From assembly GCA_020061685.1 (NCBI GenBank), contig JAGUXU010000036.1, forward strand, positions 1 to 5,887: 5,887 bases of DNA, in the 5' to 3' direction. Within the stretch, counting starts at the first letter, position 1; each line of letters starts with the position of its first letter. Below the pieces are notes generated by a model. The model was not told the DNA's origin and made no database searches. It worked only from the letters and a program-made list of their open reading frames with translations. This document shows, piece by piece, positions 1 to 5,816 of this stretch. Position numbers and translations under genes: made by a program. The stretch is from Candidatus Omnitrophota bacterium. GTDB lineage: Bacteria; Omnitrophota; Gorgyraeia; Pluralincolimonadales; Pluralincolimonadaceae.

Positions 1-1016
1 ATCTTCGCCTCCTGCCCGTCTAATGCGGCCACCCGGGGACTTGAGATTATATTGGTCTTGCCTGTGGTACCCAGAAAATCCATCAAGGCATCGAGCGTAT
101 TCTTCTTATCCTTTCCGAAAAATATCGTGGCCAGAGTTATCTTTCCTCCGGTCGTTAAGCCGGCGGATAATGTCTGCTGTACCGTAAAATCCTTAAGGAC
201 CGCCTTCCAGTCTATGCCCGCCTGGAATTTATCGTTTAACTCGACTTGTACGATCTTCGCGTCTATCAGCACCTGTCTCGTCTTCTCATCAAAGGCATTT
301 ATCACCTTTTCTATATCATTTACCTTCTCGGGCAGATCGGTCACCACGACTTTGTTGGTCCTCTCGTCGAACTTGATCGAGCCGACCCCTTTGGTTATCA
401 TGTCCTGTATCTTCGCGTTGAGTTTATCGCTCTTGGCATAGTCCAGAGGATATACCCTCGTCACCGTCGGCACGTCCATGACCGCGATCATCTCCTCCAT
501 CTTCGCCAGCCTGTCTTTGGTCTCCATAAGTATCAGGGTGTTCGATCCCGCGTCTACGACGACCCTTCCTATCGCGGTCTTGACCTGGGTCAGCGCCTTT
601 GCCGCCTCCGCCGCGTTGGCGTAATTGAGCTTGATTATCCTGACCTCTTTCTTGTCCTTGAAACGCTCTCCGTACATGGTCTCGTACTCGCGGCCCGTCA
701 TGACGGTCACGATGCCGTCTCTTTCGTCATAGGCCAGGTCGTTGGCGAGAAGTATTATCTCAAAGGCGTCCCACGCGTCGACATCTTTCAGGAAGATCGT
801 GACCTTTCCGGCAAGGCCTTTCGATGCGACGATATTCATGCCCGTCCGCTGGGATATTATCTTAAGGACATCTATGATATCCATCCCTTTTATATCCAGT
901 GTTATCTTTTGCGGCGTCGTCAAGGGTTGTCCCGGCACATCCGGGACGGACGCGGATAATACGGCGAAAATCACGAAACAGACTATGAACTTATACGCCG
1001 GGCCGTTTATCTTCAT
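1..1016 (-). CDS. Secretin, GspD/PilQ family (C-terminus beyond window)
   Basis: This is the outer-membrane channel subunit of a type II secretion or type IV pilus machine; secretins form multimeric gated pores. The first 338 codons are visible. Residues 1 to about 24 look like a signal peptide (basic start MKINGPAYK, hydrophobic IVCFVIFAVLSA). Residues about 37-100 resemble the STN/N0 domain (LDIKGMDIIDVLKII, then TGMNIV and GKVTIFLKDV), in a form closer to PilQ than to classical GspD. Two secretin N-type repeats follow at about 126-183 (RIIKLNYANA) and 187-243 (VYPLDYAKSD). The secretin domain begins near 247 (RQVLIDAKIVQVEL). The hallmark SSPRVAALDGQEA lies at 325-337, just before the window edge, so the pore-forming C-terminus is missing only because of the cut. 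The ATG has a good ribosome-binding site (AAGGAG, spacing 6) and lies 16 bp after the upstream gene. The family is certain; the GspD versus PilQ label is not. Confidence 0.95.
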   Translation of the reverse strand, partial: MKINGPAYKFIVCFVIFAVLSASVPDVPGQPLTTPQKITLDIKGMDIIDVLKIISQRTGMNIVASKGLAGKVTIFLKDVDAWDAFEIILLANDLAYDERDGIVTVMTGREYETMYGERFKDKKEVRIIKLNYANAAEAAKALTQVKTAIGRVVVDAGSNTLILMETKDRLAKMEEMIAVMDVPTVTRVYPLDYAKSDKLNAKIQDMITKGVGSIKFDERTNKVVVTDLPEKVNDIEKVINAFDEKTRQVLIDAKIVQVELNDKFQAGIDWKAVLKDFTVQQTLSAGLTTGGKITLATIFFGKDKKNTLDALMDFLGTTGKTNIISSPRVAALDGQEAK

Positions 1017-1032
1017 GGCAATCTCCTTATAT

Positions 1033-1692
1033 TTATAAAACAAGTTCGAGCTTTTCCCCTTCAAAATCCAGGATCACCCTGTCTTCCAGTATATCCTCGA
1101 CTATCATCTGATTTACGCTTTGGCCTTTGTTTAAGAAATATGTCTTTTGGATCTTCCTGTCCTCGATTACGGCCTGGGGTTTATCGCCCGCCACTATCCC
1201 TATCAGCGAAAGGTCTTTAAGTTTATCCTGTCCCGATACCGAAGTCCTCTGCGATGCCGCCTTTTCCTGGGCATCCGATCTTAACGGTTTGAAGAGTTCC
1301 CTTTTCCCGACGTCGGCATAGGCCGAGAAAGGCGCGGCCGCCGGATGGCTCGCGTCTTCTACGGCGGGAGGCGCGGCGCGCTCACCGCCTTTGGCGGCAT
1401 CCTGTTCCGCACGCGGCCTTATCTTGGAAGTCACGATATCAAATAGGAAAAATACGATGATGAGGACGAGGACAGCCACTAACGCCGAATTAACGACTTT
1501 GAAATATTGCGCCCTGCCGCCGACCGGTTTACCCGCGCCCTGGAGCTTTACCGGCGGCATCTCCGCCGGAGGCGGAGGCGGCGAAACCTTGGCGGGCTCT
1601 ATCTTTTCCGCGGCCGGCTTATCTTTCTGTTTCTTCTCTCCGCGGATAAGCCTCAGAAGTTTCTCTTCGGGGGAAAATTCTTCGGCCATCAT
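1033..1692 (-). CDS. GspC/GspB/PilP-like inner-membrane connector protein
   Basis: This 219-residue single-pass membrane protein probably links the inner-membrane platform to the secretin. Residues 1-22 are charged and helical (SPEEKLLRLIRGEKK), followed by a Lys/Pro-rich stretch with five consecutive prolines at about 38-42. A membrane helix spans about 66-87 (NSALVAVLVLIIVFFLFDIV), then an Ala/Pro-rich linker. The C-terminal domain at about 157-219 (LSLIGIVAGDKPQAVIEDRK, then NKGQSV, VEDILEDRVILDFEGEKLEL) matches the beta-rich HR/PilP-type fold shared by GspC, GspB and PilP. There is no PDZ domain or C-terminal coiled coil, so it is shorter than proteobacterial GspC. Placement directly after an ExeA-like ATPase would suit GspB; placement directly before the secretin would suit GspC. 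The start overlaps the ATPase stop as ATGA. Two ATGs are adjacent (1692 and 1689); the GAGG at about 7 nt from the second favours that one slightly. Confidence 0.82.
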   Translation of the reverse strand: MMAEEFSPEEKLLRLIRGEKKQKDKPAAEKIEPAKVSPPPPPAEMPPVKLQGAGKPVGGRAQYFKVVNSALVAVLVLIIVFFLFDIVTSKIRPRAEQDAAKGGERAAPPAVEDASHPAAAPFSAYADVGKRELFKPLRSDAQEKAASQRTSVSGQDKLKDLSLIGIVAGDKPQAVIEDRKIQKTYFLNKGQSVNQMIVEDILEDRVILDFEGEKLELVL

Positions 1693-2504
1693 CTCACCTC
1701 TTCCCGGATTATCTTGTCCACCATATCCCTGTTCACGTGCGGCCCTTCATTCATTATCAACGCCTCAAGGCAGTCGTGGCATAAAAGAGAGATCCTCCTC
1801 GGGTAGCCCTGTGTATGCTCGTAGATCAACTTTATGGCGTCGTCCGTGAATAACGGCCCGGCGCCGTCATAGCCGGCCTGTTTCAATCTGAATGTCACCA
1901 TCTCCTTCGTCTCGTTCTCGTCCAGGGGGTTGATTATGTACTTTAAAGCTATCCTGTCCATGAAATTCTTTATTTTCCTTAGGCGCGGAAGGAGTTCGGT
2001 CTGCGAGAGGATGACAAGCTGTAATAATTTATATTCGTTCGTCTCGTAATTCAGGAGCATCCGGAGCAGTTCCAGCTGGTTGGCATTTAATTTCTGGCCT
2101 TCGTCTATCAAGAGCACGATGATCTTGTTCTCGTCAACGCCCTTCTGGAAGAGGTATTTCTCGATGGCGTCTTTGTAATCAAGCGTAGACCTGAACTCCG
2201 GTTTCATCCCGAACATCTTGATAAGGCTGGATAGGAACTGGAATTCCGTCTTATAATTCGGGTCCAATATCATGTGGAAGATAAAATTTTCTTCGCCTTT
2301 GAACGCCTGTAAGAGAGCGCGGGATAGGGTCGTCTTTCCGATGCCGACGTCGCCGATCACCACGCTTAATCCGCGCCTTAACCTTATCGTTATCTCCAGA
2401 CGTTTAAGGGCTGAATCGTGGGATTGGGAACGGTAGAAGAACGCGGGATCGGGGCTCGTCGAAAACGGCTCTTTCTCTAAATTCAGGACCTTATAATAGC
2501 TCAT
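1689..2504 (-). CDS. ExeA/GspA-like AAA+ ATPase, short form
   Basis: This 271-residue ATPase belongs to the ExeA/GspA AAA family (AAA_22 type). In Aeromonas, ExeA works with ExeB at the cell wall to let the secretin assemble. Visible motifs: the N-terminal signature YYKVLNLEKEPFSTSPDPAF (residues 3-22) typical of ExeA-like ATPases, Walker A GDVGIGKTT (51-59), Walker B IIVLLIDE (128-135), a sensor-1-like ILSQTEL (165-171), and a C-terminal GYPRRIS (233-239) with arginines in the sensor-2 region. There is no membrane helix and no peptidoglycan-binding domain, both present in classical GspA, so this is the cytoplasmic ATPase module alone. The ATG overlaps the stop of the MerR-like gene by 4 bp (ATGA), with a modest AGGGG about 8 nt upstream. 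The gene end overlaps the next start in the same way. Family is firm; a role in secretin assembly is inferred from context. Confidence 0.9.
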   Translation of the reverse strand: MSYYKVLNLEKEPFSTSPDPAFFYRSQSHDSALKRLEITIRLRRGLSVVIGDVGIGKTTLSRALLQAFKGEENFIFHMILDPNYKTEFQFLSSLIKMFGMKPEFRSTLDYKDAIEKYLFQKGVDENKIIVLLIDEGQKLNANQLELLRMLLNYETNEYKLLQLVILSQTELLPRLRKIKNFMDRIALKYIINPLDENETKEMVTFRLKQAGYDGAGPLFTDDAIKLIYEHTQGYPRRISLLCHDCLEALIMNEGPHVNRDMVDKIIREEVR

Positions 2505-2749
2505 CGATGCTGCCCCTGGATATTCAGTGTTTCCCTGATCTTTGAGATGGAGTGTTTTTGTCTTCTTAATCCGATTATCTTATTGAGTTTCTCGACGGTA
2601 GAATCGTCAAAATACCTGAAGTTCGTCTCGGGACTGCGGCCTGACTCTGTTATCAACCCGATCTTCAAATAATACTTGACCGTGTCAACGGATAGGCCGG
2701 TAAAACGCGCTAAGTCCTTAATTAAATAGAGATTAGGCATATTTTCCAA
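2501..2749 (-). CDS. Small MerR-type HTH transcriptional regulator
   Basis: This small protein (about 82 residues) is essentially only a MerR-type winged helix-turn-helix domain. The helix-turn-helix is LYLIKDLARFTGLSVDTVKY, the YYLKIGLI that follows is the family's usual YYxxxGLI, and the wing ends in FRYFDD. The last helices (KLNKIIGLRRQKHSISKIRETL) match the MerR pattern LRxxGxSLxEI. The long dimerisation helix and effector-binding domain of classical MerR proteins are absent. Start choice: an in-frame GTG at 2755 lies inside the ribosome-binding sequence and is unlikely. The TTG at 2749 has AGGGAG at 5 nt spacing and is preferred here. ATG at 2740 is a possible alternative with only a weak GGA. 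It is the first gene after the only promoter-bearing gap and overlaps the ATPase gene by 4 bp, suggesting it regulates this unit, probably including itself. Confidence 0.85.
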   Translation of the reverse strand: MENMPNLYLIKDLARFTGLSVDTVKYYLKIGLITESGRSPETNFRYFDDSTVEKLNKIIGLRRQKHSISKIRETLNIQGQHR

Positions 2750-2753
2750 ATTC

Positions 2754-2783
2754 ACTCCCTACTCAGGGAGTAATATAACTCCC
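2754..2783. promoter_or_regulatory. Triple GGGAGT/ACTCCC operator-like array over the -10 box
   Basis: On the plus strand ACTCCC (2754-2759), GGGAGT (2766-2771) and ACTCCC (2778-2783) alternate with exactly 6 bp between each, a 12-bp period. The dyad 2766-2783 has perfect 6-bp arms whose 6-bp centre is precisely the -10 hexamer. The inner arm fills the discriminator between -10 and the expected start site, and the third half-site covers the ribosome-binding site. This is the layout expected of an operator for autoregulation. The best candidate ligand is the MerR-like protein encoded immediately downstream, which is inference. Classical MerR operators sit between -35 and -10 with a 19-20 bp spacer, which differs from this arrangement. 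Confidence 0.6.
2755..2760 (-). promoter_or_regulatory. Ribosome-binding site that decides the MerR-like start
   Basis: AGGGAG read on the minus strand. It ends 5 nt before TTG (2749), 14 nt before ATG (2740), and overlaps the first base of the in-frame GTG (2755). This argues for TTG, against GTG, and leaves ATG as an alternative. The same bases belong to the third GGGAGT half-site, so a protein bound there could also hinder translation or early transcription. Confidence 0.55.
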
Positions 2784-2800
2784 GAAGATTATTTTGTCAA
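2772..2800 (-). promoter_or_regulatory. Sigma70-type promoter of the merR-exeA-gspC-gspD unit
   Basis: On the minus strand a perfect -35 hexamer TTGACA (2800-2795) is followed by a 17-bp spacer and a -10 hexamer TATATT (2777-2772), five of six matches to TATAAT. Transcription would start around 2765-2763, giving a very short leader of about 15 nt to the TTG start. It lies in the AT-rich gap directly upstream of the MerR-like gene and points into it. Hexamers and spacing are seen directly; activity is inferred. Confidence 0.75.
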
Positions 2801-2841
2801 GAAAAATCTGATTATTTTCTCTCCAGTCAGATTTTTCTTGA
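2797..2841. repeat. Perfect 15-bp inverted repeat, terminator or operator
   Basis: The arm TCAAGAAAAATCTGA (2797-2811) is repeated as its exact reverse complement (2827-2841), separated by 15 nt. Transcripts from the gspK-L-M side would form a stem whose 3' arm carries five consecutive U residues, so it could act as a weak factor-independent terminator for the upstream unit. No U-run follows the stem and it is AT-rich, so the terminator call is tentative. The low-coordinate arm shares the TTGA of the -35 box, so a regulatory protein bound to this dyad would also touch the promoter. Confidence 0.6.
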
Positions 2842-2867
2842 TCTCGAGGCCGAAAGGCCGAGAGATC
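2840..2867. repeat. GC-containing hairpin after the gspM-like gene
   Basis: On the plus strand GATCTC (2840-2845) pairs with GAGATC (2862-2867) and GGCC (2848-2851) with GGCC (2856-2859), around a GAAA loop, with a GA/GA internal mismatch. On the minus strand, which is the likely transcript, the loop is UUUC and the mismatch is UC/UC. It lies 12 bp after the stop of the gspM-like gene and abuts the 15-bp inverted repeat. It probably contributes to 3'-end formation of the right-hand unit. There is no U-tract directly after it in the minus direction, so it is not a classical intrinsic terminator by itself. Confidence 0.5.
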
Positions 2868-2878
2868 TCAGATGGGAG

Positions 2879-3412
2879 CTACGGGATGAGTACCTTAGAG
2901 ACGAGGATGTTGCACTTAAGGAGGTTTGTGCCGGCGCCTTTTGTGCCGAGGGAGAACTTATCTATCTTTAATAGCTGCTGGGAATTCTGTATATCGTATA
3001 TGAACTTCGAGACCTGCTTTATGTCCCCCTCCGCTTCCAATTCCACGACATATTTCTTGTAAAAATCCACCTTCTTTATGGGAAGGGGCTTTATCCCGCT
3101 TATGTGCACCGATGAAGAGCGCGCCAGAGATTCTATCTCGGTCAGGAATTTCGCCATCTCTTCCTCTTCTGAGCCGGACATCTTGACTGAAGAGGCGTAT
3201 CTTTCATAATCGCGCTGGATCCTGCCCTTTAAGTTCAGTATCTTCTGGCTCTTCTCAAGCTTTAAGCCGCCGGCCCCTATCCTCTTGTCCAGGCCCATCC
3301 AGTTTACGACTATGGGGTTTATCACGAACCTGTAGATAAATAAGGACGCGATCAGCCCTGCGGTCAGATAAAATAGCCTTTTCTCGCGCTGTGAAAGATT
3401 TGAGAATATCAT
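2879..3412 (-). CDS. GspM/PilO-like inner-membrane platform protein
   Basis: This 177-residue bitopic membrane protein has the architecture of GspM and PilO: a short cytoplasmic start (MIFSNLSQREKR), one membrane helix at about 13-32 (LFYLTAGLIASLFIYRFVIN), a charged, probably coiled-coil segment at about 40-75, and a C-terminal alpha/beta domain (about 85-177) with a repeated helix-strand pattern like the ferredoxin-like fold of PilO. In the family it dimerises with GspL or PilN and stabilises the assembly platform. The ATG overlaps the stop of the gspL gene as ATGA and is preceded by GGAG at 5 nt. Sequence conservation in this family is low, so the call rests mainly on size, topology and position after gspL. 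It is the last gene of the right-hand unit, ending in TAG. Confidence 0.83.
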   Translation of the reverse strand: MIFSNLSQREKRLFYLTAGLIASLFIYRFVINPIVVNWMGLDKRIGAGGLKLEKSQKILNLKGRIQRDYERYASSVKMSGSEEEEMAKFLTEIESLARSSSVHISGIKPLPIKKVDFYKKYVVELEAEGDIKQVSKFIYDIQNSQQLLKIDKFSLGTKGAGTNLLKCNILVSKVLIP

Positions 3413-4827
3413 CTCTTCTCCGCCGGATTCGCGCTTAACGGGCAGACTATCTCAAAGTCGACGAACTCCTGCTCGCCTATCTTGCGCTTGGTCGCATACC
3501 TCACCTGGACGTTCTGGAAATAAGGCGAATTTTCCAATATGGTGACAAGCCTGAAGACATCCGAGAGGACGCCGGTAGTGCCCTTTAGTTCCACTTTACC
3601 CTCGTCATAGTTATACATCGAGAGGTAGATCTGCGACGGTACTATCTTATGAAGCTCGTTTAAGACGTCCAATGCCTCGGACTTCTTGCTTAATTGGGAC
3701 TTGATGACATCGGCCGCCATGCGCATCTTCTCTATCTTCTGCGCCTCCGGCGCTATCGCGCTCAGCTTCGATTCGAGCGTCTTTAATACCTCCGCCTTAT
3801 GGTGGATCTTATTCCATAATACTAAAGATAAGGCGATGATGACGGCTGCCAGCAGGGCTCCCGAGACCGTAAATTCCTTCTTCCTTGTCTTCGCCTCTCT
3901 TAATATCTTCAGATCCCCCGGAAGAAGGTCCGCCCCTGCGGGGCCCAAGGAGGAACCGGCGACCGAAGAAAAAGACGCCTGCGATATATACGGCCAGGAT
4001 GCGTCCGGGACGTCTAAAGGCAGGTGGCTGAATGAGCCGGCGCATTCGACCCTCATATTTAAAGACGATTCCAGGAGGTCCTTTGAGCGCTCTACCTCCG
4101 TTATATTGCCGGTAAAGAATGCCTCTGCCGGCCGGCCGGCCTCGGTCTCCTTTTCATAAATGGGAAGCGTCTTATTTATCTCCTCCGTCAATCTCTCGAC
4201 GTACCCCTCTTCGCCCGCCCCGAACGTCAGGCCCCTTGTATAGATCAGCCTTTCCTTGTGGATCACCGTGATATCGCTGCTATCGGTATCGCATTCGACC
4301 AATATCACCGGAGACCCCTCGGACCTCTTCTTCAGCCCGTCGTTCAGATTAAACCAGTTCAAAAGCCCGAATGAGCTGAGGGTCACCCGCGCCGGCAGCA
4401 GGCCGCAGTCCCTCAGGACCGCAAGCGGCCCTTCTATCACGTCGCGATGGCAGATGGTCAGTATCACCTTTGAATAGCCCTCGGGATCTACGCCGACGAC
4501 GTAAGGGCCGTAGATTATCTCTTCTCTCGGATAGGGGATCTGCTTTACCGCCTGAAAGCCGGCCATCTCGTTTATCTCGCGCGGGTCCTGTGACGGTAAT
4601 CTTAAACTCTTTGTGGTGACATACTGGCGTGGTATCGAAAGGAACACATTTTTTGTCTTTATATTATGTTCTTTAAGGGCCTGCTGCAGGGCCTGCGCGG
4701 CAGCGGCGTTATCCGCCGGCGGGTATTCCTTCAGGACACAGGAAGTGACTTTGACTTCCGCGCCCGCGGCCGTAAGCTGCACTACCTTGATGTATTTTTT
4801 ACTTATCTCAACAGCTGTTGTTATCAT
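3409..4827 (-). CDS. gspL: GspL-type platform protein (PilM-like plus PilN-like fusion)
   Basis: This 472-residue protein combines in one chain what type IV pilus systems split into PilM and PilN. Residues 1 to about 300 form an actin-like cytoplasmic domain (start ITTAVEISKKYIKVVQL; PilM-like IPRQYVTTKSLRLP at 65-78; ILVECDTDSSDITVIHKERL at 175-194). The linker DLLPGDLK (300-307) resembles the NLLP motif that precedes the membrane helix in PilN. A single helix spans about 319-338, then a coiled segment (343-385) and a periplasmic PilN-like domain (about 386-465). GspL links the secretion ATPase GspE on the cytoplasmic side to GspM and the pseudopilus. The region where actin-fold proteins bind phosphate reads ECDTDSSD, without the usual glycine, so nucleotide binding may be lost. 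It overlaps gspK and the gspM-like gene by 4 bp each; the ribosome-binding site is weak (GGGATG), so coupling is likely. Confidence 0.9.
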   Translation of the reverse strand: MITTAVEISKKYIKVVQLTAAGAEVKVTSCVLKEYPPADNAAAAQALQQALKEHNIKTKNVFLSIPRQYVTTKSLRLPSQDPREINEMAGFQAVKQIPYPREEIIYGPYVVGVDPEGYSKVILTICHRDVIEGPLAVLRDCGLLPARVTLSSFGLLNWFNLNDGLKKRSEGSPVILVECDTDSSDITVIHKERLIYTRGLTFGAGEEGYVERLTEEINKTLPIYEKETEAGRPAEAFFTGNITEVERSKDLLESSLNMRVECAGSFSHLPLDVPDASWPYISQASFSSVAGSSLGPAGADLLPGDLKILREAKTRKKEFTVSGALLAAVIIALSLVLWNKIHHKAEVLKTLESKLSAIAPEAQKIEKMRMAADVIKSQLSKKSEALDVLNELHKIVPSQIYLSMYNYDEGKVELKGTTGVLSDVFRLVTILENSPYFQNVQVRYATKRKIGEQEFVDFEIVCPLSANPAEKR

Positions 4828-5816
4828 CTTTCATCCCAAAATAGGACCTGGTCTTTCTGCTCCGCCTCCGGCGGACCGATCACACAGGTCACGGTCTTAT
4901 GGCCTCTTTTATTATTTGTCTCGCCGTAGGATACTATCCTGAAATATGAGGATTTGAAATCCGGTAAACCAGCGCTTTTATCGGGCAAGATCTCCTTCGG
5001 CTCACTCGATAAGAACAACTGAAAGGCGGTAGGGTCCGTAAACGGCTTATCATCGTCCGTGCCCTCTATACCGTCGTCTCCCGCCCTTGTAGCTATGAGG
5101 TCCTGAGATTTATCGACTGATAGGCCCAACGCGTAAAGGGCCGGCAATGAGGCGGTATTGACATTTAATTTGGCTGAAGTCTTGGGATAAACAGTGGTAC
5201 AATCTTTGATCTTATTGAATATCTCCGGCGTCATGCCTTTAACCAATAATAATTCTTCCCCGACATCGAAGAAATTGTCTTTTCGCGGATAGCCCTCGGC
5301 CGAATAATCGTCTTCCGGAGATCCGTCTTCCCTGGTAGCGCCTTCATCGCGCCAATCCTCTATTGAAGCGGCAAGTATGGCGGGATCCGGCTCTGTGACC
5401 TCTAAATACCTCAATAAACGCTCGATCGCTTCCTTGGGCATGGTATTGATATTTATCCTGCGTTCCTCATCCTGGACGCCGTAAAATATCTTTTCTTCCT
5501 CAAAAGGGTAACTTACGGTGAATGCGCCGAGATTGGAAACTACTATCTCCTTAAATAAGGGAGCGGCATCCTCATTGTTATTTGTCCAGTCATCTGTCAG
5601 TGAATTCACGTTTTTGTCCCTTGTCCCGACAATGGCGATAGCTCGCTCGATCCCGGCCTTCGCCAGATACAATGCCGTCATATTGTCCCGATACAGGCCC
5701 GTCAATTTAAGCTCCAGCCCCATCCTGCCCGCCACCCCTACAGAGAGTATAGCCAAGATGGCAAGGATCCACAATGTTATAATTAATATGGTGCCCTTAT
5801 CTCTTCTTGAATTCAT
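4824..5816 (-). CDS. gspK: GspK minor pseudopilin of type II secretion
   Basis: This 330-residue protein is the large minor pseudopilin that caps the pseudopilus together with GspI and GspJ. It opens with a prepilin leader (MNSRRDKG), predicted to be cut after Gly8 by prepilin peptidase, then a hydrophobic helix TILIITLWILAILAILSVGV. Mature position 5 is Ile rather than Glu, as expected for GspK, which lacks the otherwise conserved Glu5. Family hallmarks are the paired Asn motifs ININTMPKEA (121-130) and LNVNTASLPA (217-226), the IEDWRD segment (152-157), and the large alpha-helical insertion between them. An acidic AGDDGIEGTDDD (245-256) could bind a metal such as calcium, which is known in GspK. 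The ATG overlaps the upstream stop (ATGA) without a clear ribosome-binding site. The C-terminus overlaps gspL by 4 bp. Confidence 0.93.
   Translation of the reverse strand: MNSRRDKGTILIITLWILAILAILSVGVAGRMGLELKLTGLYRDNMTALYLAKAGIERAIAIVGTRDKNVNSLTDDWTNNNEDAAPLFKEIVVSNLGAFTVSYPFEEEKIFYGVQDEERRININTMPKEAIERLLRYLEVTEPDPAILAASIEDWRDEGATREDGSPEDDYSAEGYPRKDNFFDVGEELLLVKGMTPEIFNKIKDCTTVYPKTSAKLNVNTASLPALYALGLSVDKSQDLIATRAGDDGIEGTDDDKPFTDPTAFQLFLSSEPKEILPDKSAGLPDFKSSYFRIVSYGETNNKRGHKTVTCVIGPPEAEQKDQVLFWDER

Noticed and set aside
246..959. Long plus-strand open frame (237 codons) opposite the secretin gene
   Set aside because: It is the antisense shadow of a well-supported secretin frame. Its product is rich in His, Tyr, Arg and Leu, with no recognisable domain and no upstream ribosome-binding site.
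1391..1849. Plus-strand open frame spanning two minus-strand genes
   Set aside because: It crosses the boundary of the connector and ATPase genes, is low-complexity, and is explained by the codon composition of the real genes.
1689..2504. ExeA-like ATPase as a transposition helper (TniB/IstB type)
   Set aside because: The N-terminal FYKVLNLEKEPF-like signature, the placement inside a secretion operon with 4-bp overlaps, and the absence of a transposase or terminal repeats favour the ExeA/GspA group.
2754..2867. Intergenic repeats as a CRISPR array, mobile-element end or riboswitch
   Set aside because: The repeats are inverted and few, with no spacer series, transposase gene or target duplication. 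The predicted leader of about 15 nt is too short for a riboswitch.
2838..3062. Plus-strand open frame beginning in the intergenic hairpin region
   Set aside because: It lies mostly antisense to the gspM-like gene and has no promoter or ribosome-binding site. The hairpin region is better explained by 3'-end and promoter signals.
3809..4045. Minus-strand short frame inside gspL
   Set aside because: Out-of-frame overlap with gspL, arginine- and glycine-rich, without a ribosome-binding site.
3686..4159. Plus-strand open frame inside gspL
   Set aside because: Antisense to a strongly supported gene; it starts mid-domain and resembles no family I recognise.
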